Virus record (IMG/VR): IMGVR_UViG_3300020147_000018
Location: 1-41,388 of that record
Source: a virus
Length of the DNA stretch: 41,388 nucleotides
Reading direction: 5' to 3' (one strand)
Part shown: one piece after another, positions 22,287 to 30,675 of the stretch
Layout: each line of letters opens with the position of its first letter
Position numbering within the stretch: position 1 is the first letter of the stretch
Position numbers and translations under genes: made by a program
Notes under the pieces: model-generated
Database searches by the model: none
What the model saw: only the letters and a program-made list of their open reading frames with translations
What the model was told of the DNA's origin: nothing

Positions 22287-22622
22287 TTAGCCTTTGGGCT
22301 TGTGTACGATATTGGTTGTTTTCAGCTTGGCGTATTCGGGCTTGTTGACCATCCGGAACAGCTCTTTCGTGTCCTTGATGTTGATGCCCATGCAATGCCA
22401 GCGAATCAGCATGTCGTCGGTGATATGGGCGTAATGCACCATGTCATTCTTCATGCCCTTGCGGGTGTATGCGTCGTCGTTCTTCAGTGCCTGAGATACT
22501 TCTGCCTGTTGCTTAGCCAGCCCACCCGTATAGCTGATGGTGGTTTCGTCGGTGGCGTCGTCGTAGGTGAACCAGGAACAGATGTTGGTAACCGGGTCGT
22601 AGTCAAGCAGTCGTTTATCCAC
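22287..22622 (-). CDS. Conserved virion-region protein of unknown function
   Basis: 111 residues with KGMKNDMVHYAHITDDMLIRWH and MVNKPEYAKLKTTNIVHK, a pattern found in a small protein encoded just downstream of the coat gene in many related phages. No enzyme motif. A head or assembly role is plausible by position only. Confidence 0.75.
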   Translation of the reverse strand: MDKRLLDYDPVTNICSWFTYDDATDETTISYTGGLAKQQAEVSQALKNDDAYTRKGMKNDMVHYAHITDDMLIRWHCMGINIKDTKELFRMVNKPEYAKLKTTNIVHKPKG

Positions 22623-22812
22623 GCCAATTCCCCTTGCCCTTGCTTAATGCTCCGTAACAATCGGCATCTCCATCAACCATGTGCAGGTAGCCCTGGTTGT
22701 ACTTCGTCAGCAAATCCCCGCAACATGGGCATTGCAGCATTTCCTGCCTGCATAGCCTGTTGAGTAGCGGCCTGATGATGTAGTAGAAGATTGCTGCCTT
22801 TGTTTTTTCCAT
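22615..22812 (-). CDS. Small Cys-containing protein after the coat gene
   Basis: 65 residues. A basic/hydrophobic N-terminus (AIFYYIIRPLLNRLCRQ) precedes CPCCGDLL and a later Cys (ADCYG). A mini zinc site is possible. The gene starts within 2 bases of terminator 22814-22840, so most transcripts would stop before it without antitermination. Function unknown. Confidence 0.6.
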   Translation of the reverse strand: MEKTKAAIFYYIIRPLLNRLCRQEMLQCPCCGDLLTKYNQGYLHMVDGDADCYGALSKGKGNWRG

Positions 22813-22813
22813 T

Positions 22814-22840
22814 AAAAAAGGGAGAGGTTTCCCCCTCCCT
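22814..22840 (-). terminator. Terminator directly after the major capsid gene
   Basis: On the minus strand AGGGAGG-then-GGG pairs through a TTT-centred loop with CCTCTCCC (nine pairs, one mismatch) and is followed by six T. It lies 16 bases after the coat gene stop. It would make the coat mRNA most abundant while antiterminated polymerase reads on into the tail genes. Confidence 0.85.
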
Positions 22841-22855
22841 TCCTATTCAATTAGC

Positions 22856-23869
22856 TCAAAGAGCCGGATTGATATCAGTTACCTTGCCGGATGCCTTCTC
22901 GTTGTTGGCAACAAGGGTCAGCTCGGTGAGGATTTGCTTCTTGTTGCTGTCACCAGTCTTGGCAAGATCGAACGATTGGAAGCCGCGCAGAGATGCGACA
23001 GTCCAGTAGTCCATGTCCAGCACAAGGATGTTCTGGTCACGCATGAAGCGGTTAGGCACGATTTCATGCTCACCGAAGTCCGAGATGTAGAGGTCTACAC
23101 CGGAAACGATAGCGCCTTGCTTCTTGCCGGGAACTTCACGATAGCGGGTTGCGATACCATTGAAAGAGCCGGAAATCTTGCTCTTGGTCGCAGCGCCAAC
23201 CATCAACACGCCAGGCTCGCCGCCAGCATTCCAGGTAGCCTGGATAACAGCCTTCAGGGCCGCTTCTGTCACGGTGCCAGCTACAGACGAATCGGTAGGG
23301 GCGGCAACAGAGCCGGAAGCGTAGCCAGGGGTGGTCTGGGCGGTACCGCTGCCGACCGAGGTCTTGTTGGTCGCGAGCCAGGACTCAACCGAAGCCAGCG
23401 TTGCGCCAGTGCCAGCAGCGCCAGAGGTGGATGCCTGATTGCGAACCAGAGCGAATTCAACATCCCGCTTCAGTTCCTTGGAGCGCTTCGCCATCTGGTA
23501 AGCCAATTCACTTGCGCGGCCTGCCTTGTTCACTGCGTCCTGCGTACCGGATACGGATACGGTCTTGGTCAGGATTTGGCAGTAGTTGCGAAGACGAACG
23601 GTAGGCACTGCGGTGTTAACCACAGCGTCATTACCCTGAATAGCTGCATTGGTAGCAGCAGCATCCAGCGCGTCGGTCTGCCACTCATGGAACGTAGCGG
23701 AGGCAGTGCCCTTCTTGGCCTTGGAGTAGAACGGGGTTTCGGTTGGGGAAATGTCGTTGATAACATCGCTCAAGTCTTCGCGATTACCTACGGCCTGGAA
23801 GGTCTGGAACGTACCAGACGGTACTGCGTGGAGCGTGAAAAACTCCAGTAAGCCTAAAATCTTAAACAT
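22856..23869 (-). CDS. Major capsid protein (DUF5309 / SU10-like)
   Basis: 337 residues. The HK97-fold subfamily is recognised by VPSGTFQTFQAVGNREDLSD (about 16-35), DISPTETPFYSKAKKG, FHEWQTDALDAAA, the RLRNYCQILTKTVSVSGTQD block and C-terminal FMRDQNILVLDMDYWTVASL. The start ATG 23869 has AAAGGACAG upstream; this adds about 15 hydrophobic residues (MFKILGLLEFFTLHA) before the usual N-terminus. It forms the head shell. Preceded by the scaffold gene and followed by a terminator. Confidence 0.93.
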   Translation of the reverse strand: MFKILGLLEFFTLHAVPSGTFQTFQAVGNREDLSDVINDISPTETPFYSKAKKGTASATFHEWQTDALDAAATNAAIQGNDAVVNTAVPTVRLRNYCQILTKTVSVSGTQDAVNKAGRASELAYQMAKRSKELKRDVEFALVRNQASTSGAAGTGATLASVESWLATNKTSVGSGTAQTTPGYASGSVAAPTDSSVAGTVTEAALKAVIQATWNAGGEPGVLMVGAATKSKISGSFNGIATRYREVPGKKQGAIVSGVDLYISDFGEHEIVPNRFMRDQNILVLDMDYWTVASLRGFQSFDLAKTGDSNKKQILTELTLVANNEKASGKVTDINPAL

Positions 23870-23899
23870 GGTCTGTCCTTTCGTAGCGCCTCACGGCGT

Positions 23900-24886
23900 T
23901 TACTTGCTTGTGTATTTGGCTAGGAAGTAGTCTTGTGCGGCATCTACCGAGCCACTCTTCTTGAGGTTCTTTCTGGCCTCGTCAACGCGGGATTGGTTGA
24001 CTGACTTGTTGCTGGGGCCGCCCGGTTTCGATACTTTGGGCAGGTGTGCTACCTTTTTCTCTGTCAGGGGCTTGCCGGATTGCTGTTTGTCGTACAGATA
24101 GGCTTTGTGCAGAATGGAAAGCTGCGTGGGGTCCACAAGTCCGGGCGACAGCATGTAGCCGCGCTCGTTTATTTGCGGATAGACCACGGTGGCAGGAATG
24201 CCGCTCTTAATGGCATATTCACCCAACTCCTTGGCAAGCGTACGCGTCCATCCCTTGATTGTTTCGGGGACTTGGGCCGAGGCTTGTTCCAATACCTGCA
24301 AGTTGAGCTGATGCCTTTGAGCCAAGATGCTTTCGCTCTTCTGTCCTAACTGTGTGGTGAGGTTTTGCCGCTGGTCCAAAAGGTCGCGGCGCATTTCCTT
24401 CAGCCTGACAAACTCGGCTGGATCTTCATCGTATTTACTATTCCAGTCCACGGCTTCAAAAGCCTTGAGCTGATTATCCAGCGCTACTAACTGTGCGAAT
24501 TCCCCGATGGATTCGCTCTGCAACTGCGTCTGGAGTTGAAGGTCAAGTTGCGCCTTCTCCACCATCTTGCGTTGTTCAGCGACTTCCTGGGTTTTGCGCG
24601 TGTAGTCCGCCTGTAGCATGATCTTGTCCTTCAGGGCTTCGGGCACCTGATAGGCTTGACCGTCTACTTCTATCTCAACAAGGTCGGGTTCTTCAGCCTC
24701 TTCCTCTGTTTCGGCTTGCTCCTCTTCTGGAGTGCCTTCCTCTTCGGATTCCTCTGCTTCTTCGCCGTTATCTTGTGGGGCGGGTTGTTCCTCATCTTCC
24801 TCGGGAACTTCGGGGGCTACGATTGCAGCCATGCGTTCTTCAATGCTTAACTCTTGTGGCGACTGCTCTATGGCTTGGTCACTCAT
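23900..24886 (-). CDS. Capsid scaffolding protein
   Basis: 328 residues. The first 80 are strongly acidic (runs of Glu broken by Pro and Ser). The middle is a long coiled coil rich in Gln, Leu and Lys (about 85-215), and the C-terminus is basic (KKVAHLPKVSKPGGPSNK). Size, composition and place between portal and coat genes are those of a podovirus scaffold that is lost before DNA packaging. Confidence 0.85.
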   Translation of the reverse strand: MSDQAIEQSPQELSIEERMAAIVAPEVPEEDEEQPAPQDNGEEAEESEEEGTPEEEQAETEEEAEEPDLVEIEVDGQAYQVPEALKDKIMLQADYTRKTQEVAEQRKMVEKAQLDLQLQTQLQSESIGEFAQLVALDNQLKAFEAVDWNSKYDEDPAEFVRLKEMRRDLLDQRQNLTTQLGQKSESILAQRHQLNLQVLEQASAQVPETIKGWTRTLAKELGEYAIKSGIPATVVYPQINERGYMLSPGLVDPTQLSILHKAYLYDKQQSGKPLTEKKVAHLPKVSKPGGPSNKSVNQSRVDEARKNLKKSGSVDAAQDYFLAKYTSK

Positions 24887-24995
24887 TACGTATAACTCCT
24901 AAGTCTGTACCGAGCGTCCCCGGTAATGGCGTCTCACGACGTTCAAATGCTCAGTGGTTACTGCACATCAGCCGACTGAGAAACGGCTTGATTCT

Positions 24996-25289
24996 TTATG
25001 CGAACTTCCGTACTACGTTCCCCGCCTTCTGGATGATGGATTCACGCTCGATCTGGATACGCGCCAGCTTGCCAGTTTCGATAGCGGTTTTGATATTGGC
25101 TTCTACGTCATCCAGCAGTTTGCGCATTAGCCTGAGTTCGTGCTGGCCTTCGCTGTCTGCTACGGGGGAAGTCTCCCACTTGGCGACAATGGCGGCTTTC
25201 ACCATGCCGAGATATGGGGAGAGTTCTTCCATTAACCGCTCGGCTTGTGCGCCGTTGGTTGCTTCAGTCTCTAGCACTGATACCTCCAT
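24996..25289 (-). CDS. Small protein between portal and scaffold
   Basis: 97 residues from ATG 25289 inside the end of the portal gene; TGGAGGTA-like context supports it. Upstream codons are only the shifted portal frame. It is helical (AERLMEELSPYLGMVKAAIV, then LRLMRKLLDDVEANIKTAIE). Unknown role; such small helical proteins commonly sit here in short-tailed phage head modules. Confidence 0.68.
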   Translation of the reverse strand: MEVSVLETEATNGAQAERLMEELSPYLGMVKAAIVAKWETSPVADSEGQHELRLMRKLLDDVEANIKTAIETGKLARIQIERESIIQKAGNVVRKFA

Positions 25290-27369
25290 TGATTGCATCT
25301 GTTTGGGCCTTGTGAACCATGCCAGCGGCTTGCAGTCGCAGGCGGTCACGCTCAATGTCTATCTCAGCCATCATGCGTTCACGGGCAATCTGTATCTCTT
25401 TCAGCATCTCTTGTTGGGCCAATTCGGCGTTCTGCTGTAGCTCCAATTGCTTGAGTTGGAAGTCCATCTGCATCTGCTCTTGCTTCTGCTGATGCTCTGC
25501 CATGGCTTTCTGCTTGTCGAACTCCAGCCGCTGCTGTTCTGCCACTACTTTAGGGTCTGGCTGTTCTGGCTTGGGCTGTTGCTGTGCGGGATTCGTCCAA
25601 TACTTCTCGCCATCCTTGAAGCCAGCGTTCTTGGTCAGCTCCATGCAGGCTTCGTAAATATTGGCAGGTGTAGCCACGCCAATCATCAGGGCGCGTTCCT
25701 GTACGCCCAAGATGCTCATGATGTGAGCCAGCATTTGCTGCTTGTTGCCAGTGCCCAGACCCACAGCAACGGTCATGTCCGTGCGTGTTTTCCATTGGCG
25801 CGGGTCAACAGGCACCCATTCGTTGCGCAGGCGTACGATTTCCTGCTTTTTGGCGTGTTGCAGTAGTAACTTGTGGACGCCAGCGAAAAGCTGTTTTACG
25901 CCCGTTTCTGCAAAGGTACGGGCTATTAGCTCTTGCTTCTGCTGAGCGGCGTCCATGATCTGGGAGATGCCGCCCATAGTCTTGTTCAGGCTGTCTGCGT
26001 CCATGCCTTGGTTATAGCGGGTAATCCCGGTGCGGTTTTCCTTGTTGGTGTCTAGATATTCCATCAAGGGGAAAGCTGCGGGGCCGATAGCGTTGACCTG
26101 CATCGGCATAATTTCGCTGGCAGGCGTACCGTCTACACGAACAACCCCACCAGGGCGCGATACCAGCATGTCGTCAAGATTGACCTTGCCGGAGATGGCG
26201 GTACGCATGTTGTTCGATGCGTAGAAGTTATCCAGCACGTTCCGCATGATGACGGACTTGATAACCTGGATGTCTTTTACATAGTCAGCCAGCGCACGCC
26301 CGATATGACGGTGCGGCATGATGTAAGGGGTAATCGCTGCGAACGGTACGAGGTCGCACGTATCGTTGGCGAGGATATTCTTCCCCACCAGGCACACGCG
26401 GCGGCGCTCTGCAATCCCATCACCGTCAAAATCCACCTTGAGATACACCTCACGATAGACAACGCGGCGCATGGGGCCTGACGTTTCCTCATCGCGCCAC
26501 ATCTCTTCTTCTGCGAACTCCTGACGCGATAGCCACTCTTCGCTCATGTAAAGAGAGGTCTTGTCGTCTGCAATGTCGTCGGCTACGTCATAGCCAAGCT
26601 CTCGTAGATCAGAGATGGTCTTCCACTGGCGATGCTCGAAGAAGCGTGTTGAATTAGGATCAATCGAACGCTCGTCACCAGAGACTAGAATCTCTTCAGA
26701 GGCGCATGGCTCGATAACGGCATTGCCCTTGGTGTTGGTTACTTTTACCTTCACATCGTGCAGCATGGGAATCTGCTGCATCATCATCTGTGCTTGCGGG
26801 TCTCCCATTTGCGCAGCCTGGATGACCTGAGCCGCCATCGGGGCGGAGTCGTCAGGATAGGATGAATGCTCAATGGCCTCCACGTCCTGATTGGATAGAA
26901 GCATCTGCAACTCTGGGTCGCTCAAGCCTTGATAGGTTTCTTCAGTTACGTCTGCCGATTCATCCCACCAGAACTTCACATAGCCGTTCTTGTTGATTAA
27001 GGCGTCCTTGAACCACTGCGAGCCGACAAGGAAGAAGTTGTTCTGGTTGATGACAACGTGATTCACATAATCGGACTCTTGCTCGGCAGGCTTTACATCT
27101 TCCGGGCCTACAGGGTCGAAGCGCACAACCTCATCACCTGAACAGAATACTTTCATCAGGTACGGCATCATGGACTCGACTGCTTCTTGCACGTCCATGG
27201 AAACGACAGACGAGCGGCCTTCTACTGGCGCAAGTTCCCTGGTCTTGTCACCCAGGTACAGCTCCATGTTTTCAGCGCGTTCATCAGCGAGACTGCCGGA
27301 GAGATAGTCAAGAGAAGTCCGCTCCTCCCGCTCTATCCTTACCAGCAGTTCGTCATCTGTCATTTTCAC
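25264..27369 (-). CDS. Portal protein
   Basis: 701 residues, the size of P22/SU10-type portals. Features: an N-terminal RTSLDYLSGSLADERAENME, VVSMDVQEAVESMMPYLMKV near 55-75, a stem region with VIKSVIMRNVLDNFYASNNM, the NKTMGGISQIMDAAQQKQEL block near 480, and a long glutamine/glutamate coiled-coil barrel at about 585-680. It forms the dodecameric DNA channel and docks terminase and adaptor. It starts at the last base of the terminase gene (27369). Confidence 0.93.
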   Translation of the reverse strand: MKMTDDELLVRIEREERTSLDYLSGSLADERAENMELYLGDKTRELAPVEGRSSVVSMDVQEAVESMMPYLMKVFCSGDEVVRFDPVGPEDVKPAEQESDYVNHVVINQNNFFLVGSQWFKDALINKNGYVKFWWDESADVTEETYQGLSDPELQMLLSNQDVEAIEHSSYPDDSAPMAAQVIQAAQMGDPQAQMMMQQIPMLHDVKVKVTNTKGNAVIEPCASEEILVSGDERSIDPNSTRFFEHRQWKTISDLRELGYDVADDIADDKTSLYMSEEWLSRQEFAEEEMWRDEETSGPMRRVVYREVYLKVDFDGDGIAERRRVCLVGKNILANDTCDLVPFAAITPYIMPHRHIGRALADYVKDIQVIKSVIMRNVLDNFYASNNMRTAISGKVNLDDMLVSRPGGVVRVDGTPASEIMPMQVNAIGPAAFPLMEYLDTNKENRTGITRYNQGMDADSLNKTMGGISQIMDAAQQKQELIARTFAETGVKQLFAGVHKLLLQHAKKQEIVRLRNEWVPVDPRQWKTRTDMTVAVGLGTGNKQQMLAHIMSILGVQERALMIGVATPANIYEACMELTKNAGFKDGEKYWTNPAQQQPKPEQPDPKVVAEQQRLEFDKQKAMAEHQQKQEQMQMDFQLKQLELQQNAELAQQEMLKEIQIARERMMAEIDIERDRLRLQAAGMVHKAQTDAINGGISARD

Positions 27370-28634
27370 TATACGATTCCTTGATTCGGATAATTGATCT
27401 TGGGCCAGCTCATGCTCTCGTTCTTCATCTGGTCAACATGCAGCGCCAGATAGCGGAATGCGTCTGCTCCATGTGAGTATTCGTCGTGCTTCGGTGTTCT
27501 AGGCTCGGCGGTGTTTCTTGGGACTACGCGGCTGTATCGCTTCAGGCATTCAATCAGCCTTGCCGCCTTGGTCTTGTCGAAATAGCAGCGAGGGAAGATG
27601 AGGCGAGCGGCCTTGATGCCGTTCTCCACATTCATTTCTACAATCTCTTCGCGGTCAGGAATATCCCAACCGAGATCCTTGAGAATGCGATAAGCACTCG
27701 CGGCCTTCACGTCTTCGTTATAACCATCATGGGGAATGAACATCTTGCCCCAGTTGTACTGGCGCTCCTTTAGCATTGCCGAGTAGTCGGAGAGCTTCTT
27801 GTGCGTATCTTCTATGTAGTCAATCACGCGGATTTCAGAGATGTTCTTCTGCACCATGATGATTGACATGGCGTCGTTCCAGCCGAGGTCTACAACTACG
27901 TGTACTTTCAACTTAGGGTCATACGGCAGGTTGATGATCTGTCCGTTCTCTTGAACGGCTTCCATCTCGTCGTAGTAGATAGCGCCCTCAGCAGCGGGAC
28001 GACACTTGCCTTCCCATATGTTCGGGTAATCCTTGGGGTATTTGCGCTTGCACTCGATTCGCTCCTGTTCCAGCACCGAGGGGAACCAGGGATTATCTGT
28101 GTAGTTAACCAGCACCGACACACAGTCAGGCGGCGGGTCTATGGCAAAGCGTTGGTGTGTTTCGTCAGTCTCTAGGTCAGGGTTGTATGTCACCCATATC
28201 TCCGAGCTTTCCTTGCGGATGGTCGGGATGAGGATTGCCCACGATCTTTTACTGACCGCTTGCCCTTCTTCTACCCACGCTATATCCAAGCCTTCGAACG
28301 ACTTGATGGACTCAACGGTTAAATCGGATAAGCCAGCAAACAGGAACTCAGTCCCATTGCGTTTGTTTCTTATCGTGTCCTTGAGTATCTCGAACTCAGC
28401 ACCGAGGCCGAGCTTCTCTATCTGGTCACTAAGCAGCTTGTGTACCGAGTCCTTGATGGACTTCTGCACTTCACGGAAGCAGCCAATGCGTAACTTGTTC
28501 TGGCTTCCTAGTATCAGTAATGCCCTGGCGTATGACCAGCTCTTGGCAGAACCTCGTCCACCACGTGCAACCTTGTAACGCTTGGGGAAGAAGAGGAACT
28601 TGAGCTTTTCAGGGAACTGCGCCCTAACTTCCAT
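27369..28634 (-). CDS. terL: Terminase large subunit
   Basis: 421 residues. The ATPase has Walker A GGRGSAKSWS (25-34) and Walker B LDIAWVEE (117-124), with TYNPDL near 150 as the coupling motif. The nuclease domain has D250 in VVVDLGWND, D304 in IPHDG and D392 in HGADAFRY. It belongs to the Terminase_3/6 group of PBSX-like enzymes. It cuts and pumps DNA into the head through the portal. A headful or pac strategy would fit the circular permutation but is not shown. Confidence 0.95.
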   Translation of the reverse strand: MEVRAQFPEKLKFLFFPKRYKVARGGRGSAKSWSYARALLILGSQNKLRIGCFREVQKSIKDSVHKLLSDQIEKLGLGAEFEILKDTIRNKRNGTEFLFAGLSDLTVESIKSFEGLDIAWVEEGQAVSKRSWAILIPTIRKESSEIWVTYNPDLETDETHQRFAIDPPPDCVSVLVNYTDNPWFPSVLEQERIECKRKYPKDYPNIWEGKCRPAAEGAIYYDEMEAVQENGQIINLPYDPKLKVHVVVDLGWNDAMSIIMVQKNISEIRVIDYIEDTHKKLSDYSAMLKERQYNWGKMFIPHDGYNEDVKAASAYRILKDLGWDIPDREEIVEMNVENGIKAARLIFPRCYFDKTKAARLIECLKRYSRVVPRNTAEPRTPKHDEYSHGADAFRYLALHVDQMKNESMSWPKINYPNQGIV

Positions 28635-28905
28635 CCGTCCCTACGAATTCAACAACCATCTTGGTGATGAACTCACCATCAGCGCCGGGGCCTGTTATCT
28701 GCTGGGATACTTTCCCATCCACACGATCAGCCAATTCCTTGACTGCCCATGCCTCGCCTTCAGCGGCAAGGTCTAGTAGCTTCTCGGCAGTTGCACGAAT
28801 ACGCTTGCCATCGTCTTGAGTGATAGCGCGTCTTAACGCTTCCCTGAATGGCCTTTCAGTGTCCTGTTGGCCTATTGCGTTCTTGTTACCAATTGGAGCG
28901 CCCAC
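28624..28905 (-). CDS. terS: Terminase small subunit-like protein
   Basis: 93 residues directly upstream of the large subunit (11-base overlap). The N-terminus (GAPIGNKNAIGQQ) and the central helices REALRRAITQDDGKRIRATA and EAWAVKELADRVDGKVSQQ match short phage small-terminase or DUF5681-like DNA-binding proteins. It probably recognises the packaging site. It is shorter than classical TerS, so the assignment depends on position. Confidence 0.72.
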   Translation of the reverse strand: MGAPIGNKNAIGQQDTERPFREALRRAITQDDGKRIRATAEKLLDLAAEGEAWAVKELADRVDGKVSQQITGPGADGEFITKMVVEFVGTDGS

Positions 28906-28908
28906 AAC

Positions 28909-29154
28909 TCAACACATCCCTTTGATTTTATTATTTTCTCGCGGCAAAGAAACGTCCGCTTCCAATATGTCTTTCAGGAAGAGGATGGTGTTGATGCTCT
29001 CCCGAATGTTGACTAGCCAGAAGTCGCTCCTGTCTTTGAGATATTCCTCAATGTCTTGATCGAGGTTCTTTCTGTAGCTGTCTACAACTTCTTGGGTAAT
29101 TGGGAAGCCAAGTGTTTTCTCGGCTTGCGCTAATGTCAGTTCTTGGTGTTCCAT
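28909..29154 (-). CDS. Small acidic late protein, unknown
   Basis: 81 residues, helical and charged (LTLAQAEKTLGFPITQEVVD, LDQDIEEYLKDRSDFWLVN). It begins 21 bases after the gene 29176-29559 and ends 3 bases before the small terminase. No family recognised. Confidence 0.65.
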   Translation of the reverse strand: MEHQELTLAQAEKTLGFPITQEVVDSYRKNLDQDIEEYLKDRSDFWLVNIRESINTILFLKDILEADVSLPRENNKIKGMC

Positions 29155-29175
29155 GATTGCGAGTTCCCTCTTGGA

Positions 29176-29559
29176 TTATTCGCGGTTAACTATCTTTCGA
29201 TACCACATAGGCTTGTCTCGTGTTATGGAGTAGTAGTAAGTACCGATCCATAACTGGATGCCGTAGAGGTATTTCGTGTTTGCCGTACTGAGTTTGAATT
29301 GCCGCTTGTTGCCGGTAGCCTTGTGGAGCGTGAACCCTCGCCAGTGCTTTATGGTGTTCGTTGGCTTTGGCATTACCCACACCAGGTAGTCCCATTTGGT
29401 ATGTGGCAGATGGATTCCCTTGATGTATGCAGGCTTTGCAAAGATGCGGTCATAGTTCGACTCGTACTCTTTGCTGTTGGGCTTGCTTATCAACTTGTCT
29501 CCGGTGATGGGGTTTGTACTCACCAATGTCTCCAAATACCCGCAATGATGTGCAGGCAC
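29176..29559 (-). CDS. Late-operon protein of unknown function
   Basis: 127 residues from GTG 29559; the ribosome binding site is weak, so the true start could be internal. The protein is aromatic- and lysine-rich (HTKWDYLVWVMPKP, HWRGFTLHKATGNKRQFK, KYLYGIQLWIGTYYYS) and likely beta. No recognised family. It may be a DNA-contacting or accessory packaging protein by location only. Confidence 0.6.
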   Translation of the reverse strand: MPAHHCGYLETLVSTNPITGDKLISKPNSKEYESNYDRIFAKPAYIKGIHLPHTKWDYLVWVMPKPTNTIKHWRGFTLHKATGNKRQFKLSTANTKYLYGIQLWIGTYYYSITRDKPMWYRKIVNRE

Positions 29560-29602
29560 GTTATGACTTCTAGTGTTCGGATTGCTATTTGGGCCATGCG
29601 AC

Positions 29603-29806
29603 TCAGGGCTGCTGTATTGCTTTGGGCTGCTTGATCTTGGCTATCTCAAAGTCAAAGAAGTCGCATTCACAAGGCGTGTCATCTTTGAAATAACGCACCG
29701 TGTAATTGGTGCCATGAAAGGTAATCGTCACGCAAACAACCACACCATCCACATCCAGCTCAGGTATATGCACTCTGTCACTTGGAAGAAAGAGGTTTAG
29801 GTTCAC
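29603..29806 (-). CDS. Small beta-rich protein, first gene of the late operon proper
   Basis: 67 residues from GTG 29806, chosen because GGAG lies 5 bases upstream; the ATG at 29845 lies inside the hairpin 29824-29861 and would start on the terminator stem. The sequence (VHIPELDVDGVVVCVTITFH, VRYFKDDTPCECDFFDFEIA) looks like a small beta domain. Function unknown. Confidence 0.6.
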   Translation of the reverse strand: MNLNLFLPSDRVHIPELDVDGVVVCVTITFHGTNYTVRYFKDDTPCECDFFDFEIAKIKQPKAIQQP

Positions 29807-29823
29807 GCTGTCTCCATAAATGC

Positions 29824-29861
29824 AAAAGCCCCACGCGATATGCATGAGGCTGTGTGGGGTT
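29824..29861 (-). terminator. Terminator-like hairpin at the head of the late genes
   Basis: The minus strand has CCCCAC pairing with GTGGGG (six pairs, extended by wobble pairs) round a large loop, followed by CTTTTG. It is weaker than the other terminators because the T run is short. It lies between the late promoter and the first packaging genes. Confidence 0.5.
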
Positions 29862-30078
29862 GAGTGCGCCAGTGCTGATCTCTGGCTTTCAATCCTGGGT
29901 TATGTGGATACAGATTGATTTGCCCCAATCCCTAGCGTATCAGCCTACGCATTGCACTCAATTCAAATTATACGGCTGTTTGCCCTCGCCCACCGTAAGC
30001 GATGCCGTTACCTGATACGTCTATCTGGCTTGGCAATTCCCGTTAACGATCTGCGTACAGTCTGGGGAATGGGGAAAG
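29862..30078. other. Gene-free stretch in the late leader
   Basis: No convincing gene on either strand. A long-range pair TTGAGTGC (29861-29868) with GCACTCAA (29954-29961) and a local hairpin GCGTA-TCAGCC-TACGC near 29935-29951 suggest some RNA structure in the late leader. Nothing else was seen. Confidence 0.35.
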
Positions 30079-30129
30079 TTAAATCTTGGTAATGCCTTCG
30101 TATGTAATGCCATCGCCGTTTGGAATCAT
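30079..30129 (-). CDS. Possible 16-residue leader peptide
   Basis: ATG with AAGGAAGC upstream, encoding MIPNGDGITYEGITKI then stop, on the late-transcript strand. The ribosome binding site is placed as in the boundary elements (AACAAAAGGAAGC). Too short to judge; could be a leader peptide or chance. Confidence 0.25.
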   Translation of the reverse strand: MIPNGDGITYEGITKI

Positions 30130-30216
30130 GGTTGCTTCCTTTTGTTCATTCGTTCCCGGCTACGGGACAAATGGGTTCGGTTTGATAATTTATTTCTCTT
30201 TTATTTGAAAAAGGTG

Positions 30217-30244
30217 TTGACATTAATCAAATAGAGAGTATTAT
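30217..30244 (+). promoter_or_regulatory. Strong sigma-70 promoter of the + strand cassette
   Basis: TTGACA (30217-30222), 16 bases, TATTAT (30239-30244), in an A/T-rich stretch. It points to the three small genes at 30278-30829 and away from the late operon, so this cassette should be active independently, including in a lysogen. Confidence 0.85.
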
Positions 30245-30277
30245 AACTACATCAACAACGCACTCAGGAGAATCAAA

Positions 30278-30481
30278 ATGCAAGTCGGTCAACGAGTAGA
30301 AGCAGTAAAGATGGCATCAGACTCTTTTTACAAGAAAGTAATCGGCACCGTCACTAAGATCGAAAACGGCTTTGTTTCCATTGATGCAGATATAGTTATG
30401 AGCAAGTGGGATGACGAATATCAGAAACATCCAACCTTCTGCTCTACCGCTGCCAGAATCGAAAACGTTGTTGCACTATGA
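30278..30481 (+). CDS. Moron gene 1: small KOW/SH3-like protein
   Basis: 67 residues; CAGGAGAAT supports the start. The opening (QVGQRVEAVKMASDSFYKKV) and IGTVTKIENGFVSIDADIV resemble small SH3/KOW-type barrels that bind nucleic acid or protein, but no family is certain. First gene behind its own TTGACA promoter, on the strand opposite to the late genes around it. The stop overlaps the next ATG (30478-30481). Confidence 0.65.
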   Translation: MQVGQRVEAVKMASDSFYKKVIGTVTKIENGFVSIDADIVMSKWDDEYQKHPTFCSTAARIENVVAL

Positions 30482-30675
30482 AATACAAAAAGGGGCAGCC
30501 GTATGGCTCCCTCTGCACAGAAATCGTGACAGAGGATGAATCCAGGGTAGTTGCTGTGGTTTGGACACACAAGCCTCACTACGATAGAACCAATGACAAG
30601 CACACACACATCCAATGCGATAATGGGATGAAGATATTTCAAACCATATTGGATGCCCTCAATGCAGAACACTAA
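30478..30675 (+). CDS. Moron gene 2: small protein, unknown
   Basis: 65 residues coupled by ATGA to the previous gene. Features: a basic start (KYKKGQPYGSLCTEIVTEDE), a beta-like VVAVVWTHKPHYDRT and a helical C-terminus (MKIFQTILDALNAEH). No recognised family. Its end overlaps the next gene by 14 bases. Confidence 0.6.
   Translation: MKYKKGQPYGSLCTEIVTEDESRVVAVVWTHKPHYDRTNDKHTHIQCDNGMKIFQTILDALNAEH

Noticed and set aside
22934-23851. 305-codon + strand open frame across the major capsid gene
   Set aside because: It is the antisense shadow of a clearly identified coat gene; no ribosome binding site and an unlikely protein composition.
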